A stretch of DNA of 64,000 bases from Alkalinema sp. FACHB-956 (lineage in GTDB: Bacteria > Cyanobacteriota > Cyanobacteriia > Leptolyngbyales > Leptolyngbyaceae): the NCBI RefSeq assembly GCF_014697025.1, contig NZ_JACJRC010000010.1, positions 62,001 to 126,000 on the forward strand, given 5' to 3'. The notes beneath the pieces were generated by a model. The model saw nothing but the letters and a program-made list of their open reading frames with translations. It had not been told where the DNA came from and made no database searches. Position 1 is the first letter of the stretch; each line of letters begins with the position of its first letter. The position numbers and the translations under genes were made by a program. Of the stretch, positions 53,859 to 64,000 are shown one piece after another.

Positions 53859-54851
53859 ATGGCATCTAAGTATTCCAAAAAGAAAGATCCAGTGCCCGAT
53901 GTGATCCCTCAGGACTTTCCCATCGACGAAAACGAAATTGAAGTTCTGAGCGACGAAGAGCTGACCCCAGAAGCGATCGCCAAGGCACTCCCCAAAAACT
54001 CAAGTGACTATTTGGGGTTGTCTGATGACTCCGTGGGCATGTTTTTGCGGGAAATGGCCCGCTACCCCCTGCTGAATCAGGCGGAAGAAATTGAACTGGC
54101 TCGGGAGATTGCCAAGGGCGGTATCGCAGGGGAACGGGCCAAGCGGAAGTTGGTACGAGCCAATCTCCGGTTAGTCGTCTCGATCGCGAAGAAGTATCTC
54201 AATCGGGGCGTGCCCTTCCTGGATTTGATTCAAGAAGGCTCCATGGGGTTGATGCGCGCCGCAGAAAAGTTCGACTACGAACGCGGCTATAAGTTTTCAA
54301 CCTATGCCTACTGGTGGATCCGGCAGGGGATTACACGGGCGATCGCGTCCCAGTCCCGTACGGTGCGCCTGCCTGTCCACATGGTCGAGAAGCTCAACCA
54401 GGTGCGCAAGGTACGCCAAACCCTCTCCCAGGAGCTGGGTCGTCGTCCCACGAAGCAAGAACTGGCTGGGGCCTTGGATATGGAAGAGGATAAGCTGGAT
54501 CAGGTGCTGGATGTCAGCCAACGCACCCTGTCCCTCCATGCATGGGTGGGCAAGGACGAAGACACTGAGCTGATGCAGTTGATCGAAGATGCGGACAACA
54601 TCGCCCCCAATGAAAACCTCGATCGCAAGCTTCTCAGCGATCGCTTGAATTCCGTCTTGGAACATCTGAGCGATCGGGAGCGGGAAATCATTCGTCTCCG
54701 CTATGGCTTGGAAGATGGGCAACACTATACCCTGACCGAAATTGGCAAAATCTATGACCTCTCCCGGGAGCGGGTGCGCCAAATCCAGGCCAAGGCCATG
54801 CGCAAGTTACGGCACCCTCGGCGTCAAGCCCTGCTCAAGGATTGGGTATAG
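53859..54851 (+). CDS. Group 2 RNA polymerase sigma factor (RpoD-like)
   Basis: 330 residues. Region 1.2 begins [16 protein letters not shown]; region 2 reads [61 protein letters not shown]; region 3 [26 protein letters not shown]; region 4.2 [30 protein letters not shown]. There is no long region 1.1 insert, and the N-terminus ([23 protein letters not shown]) is short and acidic, fitting a non-essential group 2 factor used in stress, dark or nutrient response rather than SigA. Which paralogue it is cannot be assigned here. Confidence 0.92.
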   Translation: MASKYSKKKDPVPDVIPQDFPIDENEIEVLSDEELTPEAIAKALPKNSSDYLGLSDDSVGMFLREMARYPLLNQAEEIELAREIAKGGIAGERAKRKLVRANLRLVVSIAKKYLNRGVPFLDLIQEGSMGLMRAAEKFDYERGYKFSTYAYWWIRQGITRAIASQSRTVRLPVHMVEKLNQVRKVRQTLSQELGRRPTKQELAGALDMEEDKLDQVLDVSQRTLSLHAWVGKDEDTELMQLIEDADNIAPNENLDRKLLSDRLNSVLEHLSDREREIIRLRYGLEDGQHYTLTEIGKIYDLSRERVRQIQAKAMRKLRHPRRQALLKDWV

Positions 54852-55339
54852 GCGGGTTCTTAATTTAGGGGAAATTCGTTCATCTTCTCCTGCTTCCAGC
54901 ATCTACCAACCCCAACATTCCACCATCTAACCTTCCATCAACAATCTGTCGTTACACAATCTGTCGTTACACAATCTGTCGTTACACAATCCCTCATTAC
55001 ATCCCCCCTGAAAACCCACCCTTAAAACATGTAACTCAGCGTTTTTGCCATCTCTGTGATCATACAGAGGTGGTTTTTCGCAATTTCAGGGAATCTGCTG
55101 AAACCTGGCAGACTGAAGGACAGCCCCCCATCCAAATGGGAGCCAGACTTCCGTAAATCTGCGCTAGCTCTCTCCTGGGATTCCTGCCACTATGGCACCA
55201 ACCCATAACCCCAACCGTGTAATCCCCCGATCGAGAAAAGCGAAATCTTAAAGACTGCTTAAGTCTCTGGGTAGACGACCAATTTCAGATCTGCGGCCTA
55301 CACTCGACGTAGGTGTTCCATTGAATCGACTAGGTTGAA
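54852..55339. other. Intergenic region with 15-bp tandem array
   Basis: 488 bp. Four units at 54941-55000 are the only clear structure. Around 55048-55078 a hairpin-like stretch (tctctgtgatcatacagaggtggttttt) resembles a terminator for the sigma factor gene but is imperfect. Confidence 0.45.
54941..55000. repeat. 15-bp tandem repeat, four units
   Basis: acaatctgtcgttac is repeated three times exactly and a fourth time as acaatccctcattac. Confidence 0.9.
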
Positions 55340-55759
55340 ATGCGTGTTGAAATGCGTTCTTGTGAGCGATCAGTGTTGCGAATTCTTATTGCAGACGACC
55401 ATGAACTGACTCGGTTCACCCTCAAGCTTGCGCTTAAGGGCCAACCGGGGATAGAGCTTGTTGATGTGGCTGAAAATGGGGTTCAGGCGGTCGAGATGGT
55501 CAAACGGTACCATCCCGATGTTGTGATTTTGGATATGCAAATGCCGGTTCTAGACGGCCCAGGGGCAGCGGCACAAATCAAAACGATCGCCCCTTCCGTT
55601 CAAATCATGGCTTATTCTTCCCTGGAGGAACCCCGCATTGAGCGATTGCTCCAGGAAGGCACGATCGACATCTTCTGTCGCAAAGACACTGCGATGACAG
55701 AAATTCTGTCCAAGGCCAAACTCTTGAGCCAGCCTCTGGTAGAGTATCCTGTTTTTTAA
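55340..55759 (+). CDS. Single-domain response regulator (REC only)
   Basis: 139 residues; the chosen ATG 55340 has AGGTTGAA upstream, and ATG 55352 is an in-frame alternative. One receiver domain: acidic pair LIADDHE, phospho-acceptor VVILDMQMP, switch AYSSLEEP and lysine FCRKDTA. There is no output domain, so it acts by protein contact, perhaps in phosphorelay or phototaxis-like signalling. The nearest histidine kinase is 18 kb away, so pairing cannot be inferred. A perfect inverted repeat follows. Confidence 0.9.
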   Translation: MRVEMRSCERSVLRILIADDHELTRFTLKLALKGQPGIELVDVAENGVQAVEMVKRYHPDVVILDMQMPVLDGPGAAAQIKTIAPSVQIMAYSSLEEPRIERLLQEGTIDIFCRKDTAMTEILSKAKLLSQPLVEYPVF

Positions 55760-55792
55760 GCTTTAATCGATAGAAAAGTCTGTAAAGGTTGG

Positions 55793-55851
55793 AGCAGTGC
55801 AGTCAGATAGGCCCAGTTAGGACAGTTCTGACTGCACTGCTCTTAAAGTCT
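55793..55851. terminator. Bidirectional terminator-like inverted repeat
   Basis: AGCAGTGCAGTCAG (55793-55806) pairs perfectly with CTGACTGCACTGCT (55838-55851); the 31-base loop is long. It lies between the convergent response regulator gene and the secreted-protein gene. A T-run (cagtttttgg) lies 20 bases beyond. Confidence 0.65.
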
Positions 55852-55879
55852 CAGTTTTTGGAATTCCAGGTTGAATCGA

Positions 55880-56314
55880 TTAGTTGACGGGTTCGATCGT
55901 CAACTTATACGGGTTTTGTCCCTGTGTTCTCGCCCCAATAAAGACTCGGTAGATATCCTTAGCCCAGCGACCAGGAATCTCTGCCTTGCCATTAGAGGTA
56001 CTATCTGCTTGCACACAGAACTTTTTGCCTTTGCTGTTGATGACCAGCAAGGTGGTGTTCGGATTGCCTTGCACGATAAAGCGGCGATCTAGGTCTTCTG
56101 TCAACGTCACCTCATAATTAGGCTGGGCAGGAATAAACCCAGCACAACTAGAGTCTTTCTGAGCACTGGCAGAAGTCCCAGTTCGAGTTTCTACTGAACT
56201 ATTTGATGTAATCCGAATCGCTTGATCTTGATTCTGAGCTAGCCCTGGGCCAGCCAGACCAACGAGAGACGTGAGCGCTAATGTCCAAACTAGAGTCTTG
56301 TTCACCAAAACCAC
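55880..56314 (-). CDS. Small secreted protein of unknown function
   Basis: 144 residues with a signal peptide (LVWTLALTSLVGLAGPGLAQ) and a Ser/Thr-rich stretch before a compact domain with two cysteines (DSSCAGFIPAQP and KKFCVQAD) and the closing phrase RVFIGARTQGQNPYKLTIEP. The last part is reminiscent of pre-peptidase C-terminal beta-sandwich domains, which end in Y-x-L-T-I/V. No partner gene is adjacent. Function unknown; secretion and a disulfide-stabilised beta-sandwich are inferred. Confidence 0.75.
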   Translation of the reverse strand: MVLVNKTLVWTLALTSLVGLAGPGLAQNQDQAIRITSNSSVETRTGTSASAQKDSSCAGFIPAQPNYEVTLTEDLDRRFIVQGNPNTTLLVINSKGKKFCVQADSTSNGKAEIPGRWAKDIYRVFIGARTQGQNPYKLTIEPVN

Positions 56315-56579
56315 CCCCGGGGCAGTCTTTACTAAGTGGAAGCGTGTAAGCGGAATACGGCTTGAGACTGCGCGAATCTTGACTCTACCAATCCAGAATC
56401 TGGAGATCTGCGAATGTGTGAATCTTGAATGTGCAAATCTTGTGGGCTGATGATTTTAGTATCAAAGAATTAATTCGAAAATTCAGCCCCTGATGTTCCT
56501 GTTCCTGAACTGTCACGCAGATCCATAGGGGATAACCAGGGGCTGCCATAGATTTTTCTGCGGAGCCTAGATTTTCTGC

Positions 56580-59018
<2,439 letters not shown>

Positions 59019-59057
59019 CTAGAGGGGCAGCCTTACCTTAAACCGCAAGTCCATACC

Positions 59058-61931
59058 CTAGTCCACAGCCTCCATGGGTACTTTCTTCCGACCCATCCGT
59101 AACAATCCATAGCCTCCAGCCACCAACGTTGCGGTCGTAATCCCGACCCCGATCTTGAAACTCAAAGGGTGAAATTCAAACCGGACAACATGTTCGCCTG
59201 CAGGGACTTTGACCCCTCGCTGAATATAGTTGGTTGGAAAAATACGAGTCGGCTTGCCATCGATCGTGGCTTGCCAGCCCGGATAATACGCATCACTCAA
59301 GACCAGAAATGCCTCTGATGGGGCCTTAGTTTGCACTTCAATCATGGCTTCAGCCCGTTGAACCACCCTTACTTGACCTGCCGTTCCGAGGTCTGAACCT
59401 TGAAAGACAGCTGCTGCATTCTCCACTAAGGCAACTTTCTCTGGCTCATAAACTCCCCCCTCAGGCAGGCGGGAAGTCTGAATCGCAGTCACAATCTCCG
59501 GGGGCTCTAGCCGGACTGTCTTGGATACAAGCCATGCCCGGGGTAAGACTTGTTGATTTTCGTAGATCGTTCCCGCGTCGCTCTGTTCAACTTGCTTCCA
59601 CTTCGGCGACACCCCTACCGACGTTAAGGGAAAAGAGGTGTTGCGCTGTCGATTCATCAGACTCATGCGCTGGAGAAGGAGCACCCCTGGAAGTTTACTA
59701 TCACTCCATTTCAGTTCAATCTGTTTGACTTGTCGTGGCTGACTCAGAACAAGGCTACTCACATACTCATGGGCCTGACATGCCCCCGGTTTAGCTGCGG
59801 GAAGATCGCGAAAGACGGTCGCTCGCTGGTGCCGCACCAAAGGCTTGACCTCCGGGCAATCATAGGAATTTTCCGCCGTATCCCGCCCCGCCCGTAATGC
59901 ATGGGTTTCTACCCGACCCTGGGTATCCGTGACTTGAACCTGCACAACGGCTGCATTCTGTGGAACCGTCACCGAACATCCCAACATCGTCACAAGACTT
60001 ATCTCGCTCACCTCAATCGGTTTTGTGGATAGATAGACGTTCATGGAAGGACTCAGCAATGATGGACCACAGGCCGTAGATCCTAAGGCAATCCCCAGAT
60101 CTTGGCCCGCCCATACAAATCCTGGCTGCTCAGACATGCCCGAAGACTGATCAAGAAAATACCGCACTCCCATGAAATCCAGACGCCGATCATTCACATT
60201 CACCGGAACACTGGACAGCACACCGTTAGTACTCATCCGCATCACTTCACTAAAGCGAGACAGGATCAGCGGAGAATATCCACTGATATTCGGCAGATCC
60301 CACAGACGAGTCAGATTTGGGAAAACGTCAGACTCGAAATCTTGGAGCGAAGCGATAGACTCGACGGTTCCTAGAAACCGCTGATGATTCGCCTCCAACA
60401 ACGATCGATATTTCTGTACGATCGGCTTTGCTTCTAGCGCAGTTGCGAGGGGAGAGTTAATTTGCCACTCCCAAAACCAGCCGAATGTGGAAAGATCAGC
60501 AATCAAAATCGGGATGAGGATGAACCCAACCCAGCGACGATCGCGCCAGCGCAGCAATAGTCCAAAACCCACCAGACTTGCCACGCACATCACTATTGGC
60601 ACTCCGACCGCTGGATTTGACCAAGGCCAAAAGTTGAGGGACACAGTCACTCCCGCCTGAATCGCTTTCTCTTGCAACGCGGGGTACAAAATCCCCATAC
60701 TGACTAGGCTCAGGAGCAACACCGCGATCGTAACCGCAATTGTTCTAACAATAACCCTCCGAGACACAAGTCGATGCTGGATAGCCGCCACTCCAAAGCC
60801 TGCCAAAACACTAACCGCAAGGGTTGCTTCAATGACATGACGCCCCTGGGCACGAAATTTGTTGTAAACCGGAACGTTATAGAAAAGATGACCTAAAAAT
60901 GTATCTCCCCCAAAGGTGAGGAGGAACGCAATCCCCCCAACCCATAGCCAAAAACGAACGATAGAACGCTTGGGATGGGCGATCGCTCCCACCATGGCTA
61001 GCATCAAGGGTAGCCAGCCTAAATATCCAGCCACTTCTGTGAGACTGGTCTTGCCCCAATACGGAAAATTAAAGGGAGGAAGAAGCCCACCAAAGAAGTA
61101 GGGAAACAGAGTCTGTAACGTCTGCCACCTTGGCAAAGAATAGCTCGCAAATTCTCCAAAGGTCATCGCAGAACGGGGACTCAAGCGGCTAAATTCAGCC
61201 GTCGGAATGATCTGGATGGCACACAAAGCTAATCCAACCGCCAATACCCCGATCGCATAGGCATAATATTTTTTCCGGCCCAAAGGAACACGCCATCCTA
61301 AAAATAGCGCGTAAAAGAAGCCCATCCCCAAACTATAAACCGCTATCTGAGGATGTCCGCCTAGGAAACAGCAGCTAACCGCCAGCACGCCTAGCCCAAA
61401 CCAAAGCCGCGAAAACCCGTAACGCAGCCGCTCCATCGCACACAACAACAACGGCATCCAAGCCGCTGCATGAATAATTGTGGCATGACCGAGATGGGCC
61501 ATCATGAAACCACACATGCTGTATACAATCCCGCTGACACTGGCTGCCAGACGCGACCCCGTTAGCATGTACCCGTAACAGTAGGCAAAACTGCCAGCTA
61601 GGACATATGCCGAAACGACAAAGGCATTCCAGGAATTCGGAATCCAATGAAATAGCAGTGCCAGGGGATACCAAGTCATATTCTGCGGATCGCCCACTAC
61701 GGGATATCCCCCAAAAATCAGGTCAGTCCACAGCGTTTTTGCCGAATACAGAGCAGGGAGATAGTAGATAATGCCATCTCCGGGAGCCAATAGCCGCCCT
61801 GAGAACAACACCGGAGCAAAGAAAAGCGTAAACAGCAATGAGAAACTCAGAAACACCACTACACTGTGAATCAGAGGATTTTCCCAATTAAATTTTCGAG
61901 GAGCCTGAGCATACTCATTCGCCATCTGCAT
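59058..61931 (-). CDS. YfhO-like large membrane protein
   Basis: 957 residues: about 12 transmembrane helices in the first 480 residues (VVFLSFSLLFTLFFAPVLF onward), the YfhO-type loop PGDGIIYYLPALYSAKTLWTDLIFGGYPVVGDPQ and GGHPQIAVYS, a large extracytoplasmic region, and a C-terminal beta domain (AFLVLSDAYYPGWQATIDG and VVRFEFHPLSFKIG) with one last TM helix. YfhO proteins and their GT-C relatives are implicated in glycosylation of lipoteichoic acid or exported glycans. It leads the right-hand glycan genes but is 280 bp from them. ATG at 61925 is an equally good start. Confidence 0.85.
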   Translation of the reverse strand: MQMANEYAQAPRKFNWENPLIHSVVVFLSFSLLFTLFFAPVLFSGRLLAPGDGIIYYLPALYSAKTLWTDLIFGGYPVVGDPQNMTWYPLALLFHWIPNSWNAFVVSAYVLAGSFAYCYGYMLTGSRLAASVSGIVYSMCGFMMAHLGHATIIHAAAWMPLLLCAMERLRYGFSRLWFGLGVLAVSCCFLGGHPQIAVYSLGMGFFYALFLGWRVPLGRKKYYAYAIGVLAVGLALCAIQIIPTAEFSRLSPRSAMTFGEFASYSLPRWQTLQTLFPYFFGGLLPPFNFPYWGKTSLTEVAGYLGWLPLMLAMVGAIAHPKRSIVRFWLWVGGIAFLLTFGGDTFLGHLFYNVPVYNKFRAQGRHVIEATLAVSVLAGFGVAAIQHRLVSRRVIVRTIAVTIAVLLLSLVSMGILYPALQEKAIQAGVTVSLNFWPWSNPAVGVPIVMCVASLVGFGLLLRWRDRRWVGFILIPILIADLSTFGWFWEWQINSPLATALEAKPIVQKYRSLLEANHQRFLGTVESIASLQDFESDVFPNLTRLWDLPNISGYSPLILSRFSEVMRMSTNGVLSSVPVNVNDRRLDFMGVRYFLDQSSGMSEQPGFVWAGQDLGIALGSTACGPSLLSPSMNVYLSTKPIEVSEISLVTMLGCSVTVPQNAAVVQVQVTDTQGRVETHALRAGRDTAENSYDCPEVKPLVRHQRATVFRDLPAAKPGACQAHEYVSSLVLSQPRQVKQIELKWSDSKLPGVLLLQRMSLMNRQRNTSFPLTSVGVSPKWKQVEQSDAGTIYENQQVLPRAWLVSKTVRLEPPEIVTAIQTSRLPEGGVYEPEKVALVENAAAVFQGSDLGTAGQVRVVQRAEAMIEVQTKAPSEAFLVLSDAYYPGWQATIDGKPTRIFPTNYIQRGVKVPAGEHVVRFEFHPLSFKIGVGITTATLVAGGYGLLRMGRKKVPMEAVD

Positions 61932-61939
61932 AGCTTTTT

Positions 61940-61990
61940 CTCAGCAACAATTCAATCTCAGTAACAATCTAATCTCAGCAACACTCCAAA
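61940..61990. repeat. 17-bp tandem repeat upstream of the YfhO-like gene
   Basis: tctcagcaacaattcaa, tctcagtaacaatctaa and tctcagcaacactccaa follow one another with a 17-bp period, immediately upstream of the YfhO-like start. Confidence 0.88.
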
Positions 61991-62211
61991 CCGTATCCTG
62001 AGACAGCCCCGATCAACGATCGATTACCTCAGCAGTCCCGATCGAATCAACCTTCCCAACGAAGCACAGCCAGCTCGTCTTACAATGCTCGACTCCGCTA
62101 ACCTTAACAGTTCCACCATCATCCAAAGGATGATCCTGCGATCGCAGTTAACCCTGCTTATGCTCCTAGGATCTCATCACTATAGAACTTAGGGCGATCT
62201 GCACAGTTGAT

Positions 62212-63057
62212 TTAGTAACGTTTGCGAGCAATGACATACATGATGTCGTAAAGATTGAGGTAAAAATCCAGTTCCGTTAGCCGGAGTTTTTTCAAAAAGT
62301 GATACAGCTTAGGTTGCTTCCAGCGAAGTACAAGAATGTTATAAGCAACATTATCGAGACTCCGATAAAAACCACAATGGCGGCTGTAAACCACATCAAA
62401 GCCGTAATTATTCAGCATGTGAGCTAGGCTTTTCTGGGAGAAGTAATGAATGTGGGTAGGCGGATGGATCAAGCGCCAATTTTCTTTCCGCATCCGGGCG
62501 TTGAAACTGTCGATATCCCCTGTCGTAATCGCAATCAGTGAGCCCTTTTCCATATGCCGACTCAACTTTTCGACGTAGAGATGGGGATTGGGTAAGTGCT
62601 CGATCGTGTCCCACATACAGGCGACATCAAAGGTACGATCGCCCAGATCATGACTCAAAAAATCGGCTTGCACCACATCTAGGTTCAGTTCATTCAGGGC
62701 ATAGCGAATTCCATCTTCGGTAATGTCAATGCCCTGGGCTTTCTCAAACAATGCCTGGGCTTTCTCCAAAAAGAACCCGTAGGCACAGCCAATTTCAAAC
62801 AGCGTCCGGTGTCGTTCCGGTCGCAAAAATTGCTTTAGGGTTTTGAGGCGCAGGGCAAAATTTTTCTGAGCAATCCGCTTATCTGCCACGTAATCGCTGT
62901 ATTCTTCCCCAAAAAAGTAGTCTTTCTGGTAAAGCTTGAACAGTTCTTCGCTGGAAATCGACAAATCCGCCGCCACATGACCACAGCTCAGACATCGATC
63001 GATCCCGCGATACAGCGGAGTTTTCTCATCGTGGTTACAAACAATACAGTTACTCAT
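62212..63057 (-). CDS. Class I SAM methyltransferase with Cys-rich N-terminus
   Basis: 281 residues from the ATG at 63057, overlapping the upstream glycosyltransferase by 8 bp; an open frame to 63138 is inside that gene. MSNCIVCNHDE...CLSCGHV (C-x2-C ... C-x2-C) is a zinc-ribbon-like element common in sugar methyltransferases of polysaccharide clusters. The SAM-binding fold follows: FEIGCAYGFFLEKA, GIDITEDGIRYA, FDVACMWDTIEHLPNP and THIHYFSQKSLAHML. It probably methylates a sugar or lipid-linked glycan. Coupled to the glycosyltransferase. Confidence 0.88.
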   Translation of the reverse strand: MSNCIVCNHDEKTPLYRGIDRCLSCGHVAADLSISSEELFKLYQKDYFFGEEYSDYVADKRIAQKNFALRLKTLKQFLRPERHRTLFEIGCAYGFFLEKAQALFEKAQGIDITEDGIRYALNELNLDVVQADFLSHDLGDRTFDVACMWDTIEHLPNPHLYVEKLSRHMEKGSLIAITTGDIDSFNARMRKENWRLIHPPTHIHYFSQKSLAHMLNNYGFDVVYSRHCGFYRSLDNVAYNILVLRWKQPKLYHFLKKLRLTELDFYLNLYDIMYVIARKRY

Positions 63058-63991
63058 GGTTAAAATTAATCTTCTCCGACACAAGGTAGTGAGGTCTACC
63101 CTTGACTTCGTCAAAGATAGCGCCAATGTATTCGCCAATAAACCCTAGACAAATCAGCTGAATCCCAGTAGATAGGGCAATCATAATCACCAGGGTTGTC
63201 CATCCCGAGGGCAACGAAGCATAAAAAAAGTATTGAACAAACGCAATGACCGCGTAGATCAAACTAAAAAATGCAAATATCGTACCTGCCAAAATTGAAA
63301 GCTGCAATGGGCGTTTGCTAAAAGCAACAATTCCGTGCAAACCAAAGCGTACCATTCTCCGCAGAGAATATTTGGTGGTGCCTGCAAAGCGATCGCGAGC
63401 CCGAAATCGTACGCCCACACTATTGAACCCAACCCAGCTAAACAGCCCTCGCATAAACTGGTTGCGTTCTCGAATTTGCGTCTGAAAGGTTTCAATTACC
63501 GATCGAGACACCAGCCGGAAATCTGCCGCACTTTCTGAAATGGGAATCTCAGAAATCCAATTAATAAACCGATAAAATAATCGCGAGGTCCAGCGCTTAA
63601 AGAGACTACTTTGCCTTGCATCTTCCCGCAAAGTGTAAACAATTTCGTAGCCCTGTTCATATTTTTCTAGCATTGCTGGAATGAGTTCCGGCGGGTGTTG
63701 CAAATCCCCATCCATCATCACCACCACATCCGCATCACAGTGGTCAATCCCAGCCAGCAAAGACATTTGATGACCAAACCGATTGGATAATGCCAAAACC
63801 TGGACAGTGGGATCTTTTTGGGCAATTCGCCTCAGAATGGGGAGGGTTTGATCCGTACAGCGATCGACCACAAAGAGTATCGTTGAGTGATACCCTACCA
63901 GCCGAGACAGCACCGCCGAAAGCTCTGTGTAAAAAGCCTCAATGACACTTTCTTCGTTATAAATGGGGCTAATTACCGTTAGAGTTTTCAT
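63050..63991 (-). CDS. GtrB/ArnC-like membrane glycosyltransferase (family 2)
   Basis: 313 residues. VISPIYNEESVIEAFY, LFVVDRCTDQTL, MMDGDLQHPPELI (D-x-D), SAADFRLVSRSV and QFMRGLFSWVG are the motifs of GtrB-type polyprenyl-phosphate glycosyltransferases. Two TM helices end the protein (ILAGTIFAFFSLIYAVIAF and LVIMIALSTGIQLICLGFIGEYIG). It transfers a sugar to undecaprenyl phosphate for later use outside the cytoplasm. The stop overlaps the start of the methyltransferase by 8 bp. It is complete 9 bp before the window edge. Confidence 0.92.
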   Translation of the reverse strand: MKTLTVISPIYNEESVIEAFYTELSAVLSRLVGYHSTILFVVDRCTDQTLPILRRIAQKDPTVQVLALSNRFGHQMSLLAGIDHCDADVVVMMDGDLQHPPELIPAMLEKYEQGYEIVYTLREDARQSSLFKRWTSRLFYRFINWISEIPISESAADFRLVSRSVIETFQTQIRERNQFMRGLFSWVGFNSVGVRFRARDRFAGTTKYSLRRMVRFGLHGIVAFSKRPLQLSILAGTIFAFFSLIYAVIAFVQYFFYASLPSGWTTLVIMIALSTGIQLICLGFIGEYIGAIFDEVKGRPHYLVSEKINFNHE

Positions 63992-64000
63992 AGCGCAAAG

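Overview
The window is cyanobacterial chromosome. It carries psaE (photosystem I), a cruF-cruG myxoxanthophyll pair, a DevBCA-type exporter, Fe-superoxide dismutase and a group 2 sigma factor. The HIP1 octamer GCGATCGC and its CGATCG core occur throughout, as is usual in cyanobacteria. Gene content does not fix the genus. I see no rRNA, tRNA or CRISPR array, and no intact transposase.

0-17.3 kb is an accessory, defence-like region. In order it holds a FecR-domain protein cut by the window edge, a HepT/MntA toxin-antitoxin pair, a glutathione S-transferase, a membrane-anchored TIR protein with an extracytoplasmic sensor, and an Rpn-type nuclease followed by two orphan alternative C-terminal tails and flanked by a 91-bp direct repeat. 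Next come a Uma2 endonuclease, a MITE-like element, a MazF toxin-antitoxin pair with a clear promoter/operator, a secreted cysteine-repeat protein, a three-gene winged-helix / P-loop ATPase / PD-(D/E)XK nuclease operon, a second Rpn-type protein, and a two-gene OLD-like ATPase / small nuclease operon. The three-gene operon looks AT-richer than its surroundings; the + strand is G-rich on its left and C-rich on its right. I do not recognise the three-gene operon as a named defence system. It and the TIR-sensor protein are the best candidates here for something undescribed.

17.3-37.2 kb mixes housekeeping and signalling: a KefB-type antiporter, a ComFB protein, a GH19-like lysozyme/chitinase, an FtsE-like ATPase, a WecG/TagA glycosyltransferase, PcrA/UvrD helicase with a possible IS605-family end remnant downstream, a universal stress protein, DprA, a cysteine desulfurase, a 1149-residue signal peptide-HEAT-TM-NACHT-HEAT protein and a sensor histidine kinase.

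37.2-64 kb is mostly core: CIA30-family protein, cruF, cruG, psaE, mutM, an SH3 protein, yebC, devB-devC-bioA-devA (bioA sits inside the exporter set), sodB, a small conserved protein with ppk1, a sigma factor, a single-domain response regulator, a secreted protein and a monomeric NADP-isocitrate dehydrogenase. The right end begins a glycan/polysaccharide cluster (YfhO-like membrane protein, methyltransferase, GtrB-like glycosyltransferase).

A recurring trait is short tandem arrays with 14-18 bp units in intergenic DNA, at least eight of them, one of which duplicates the yebC start codon.
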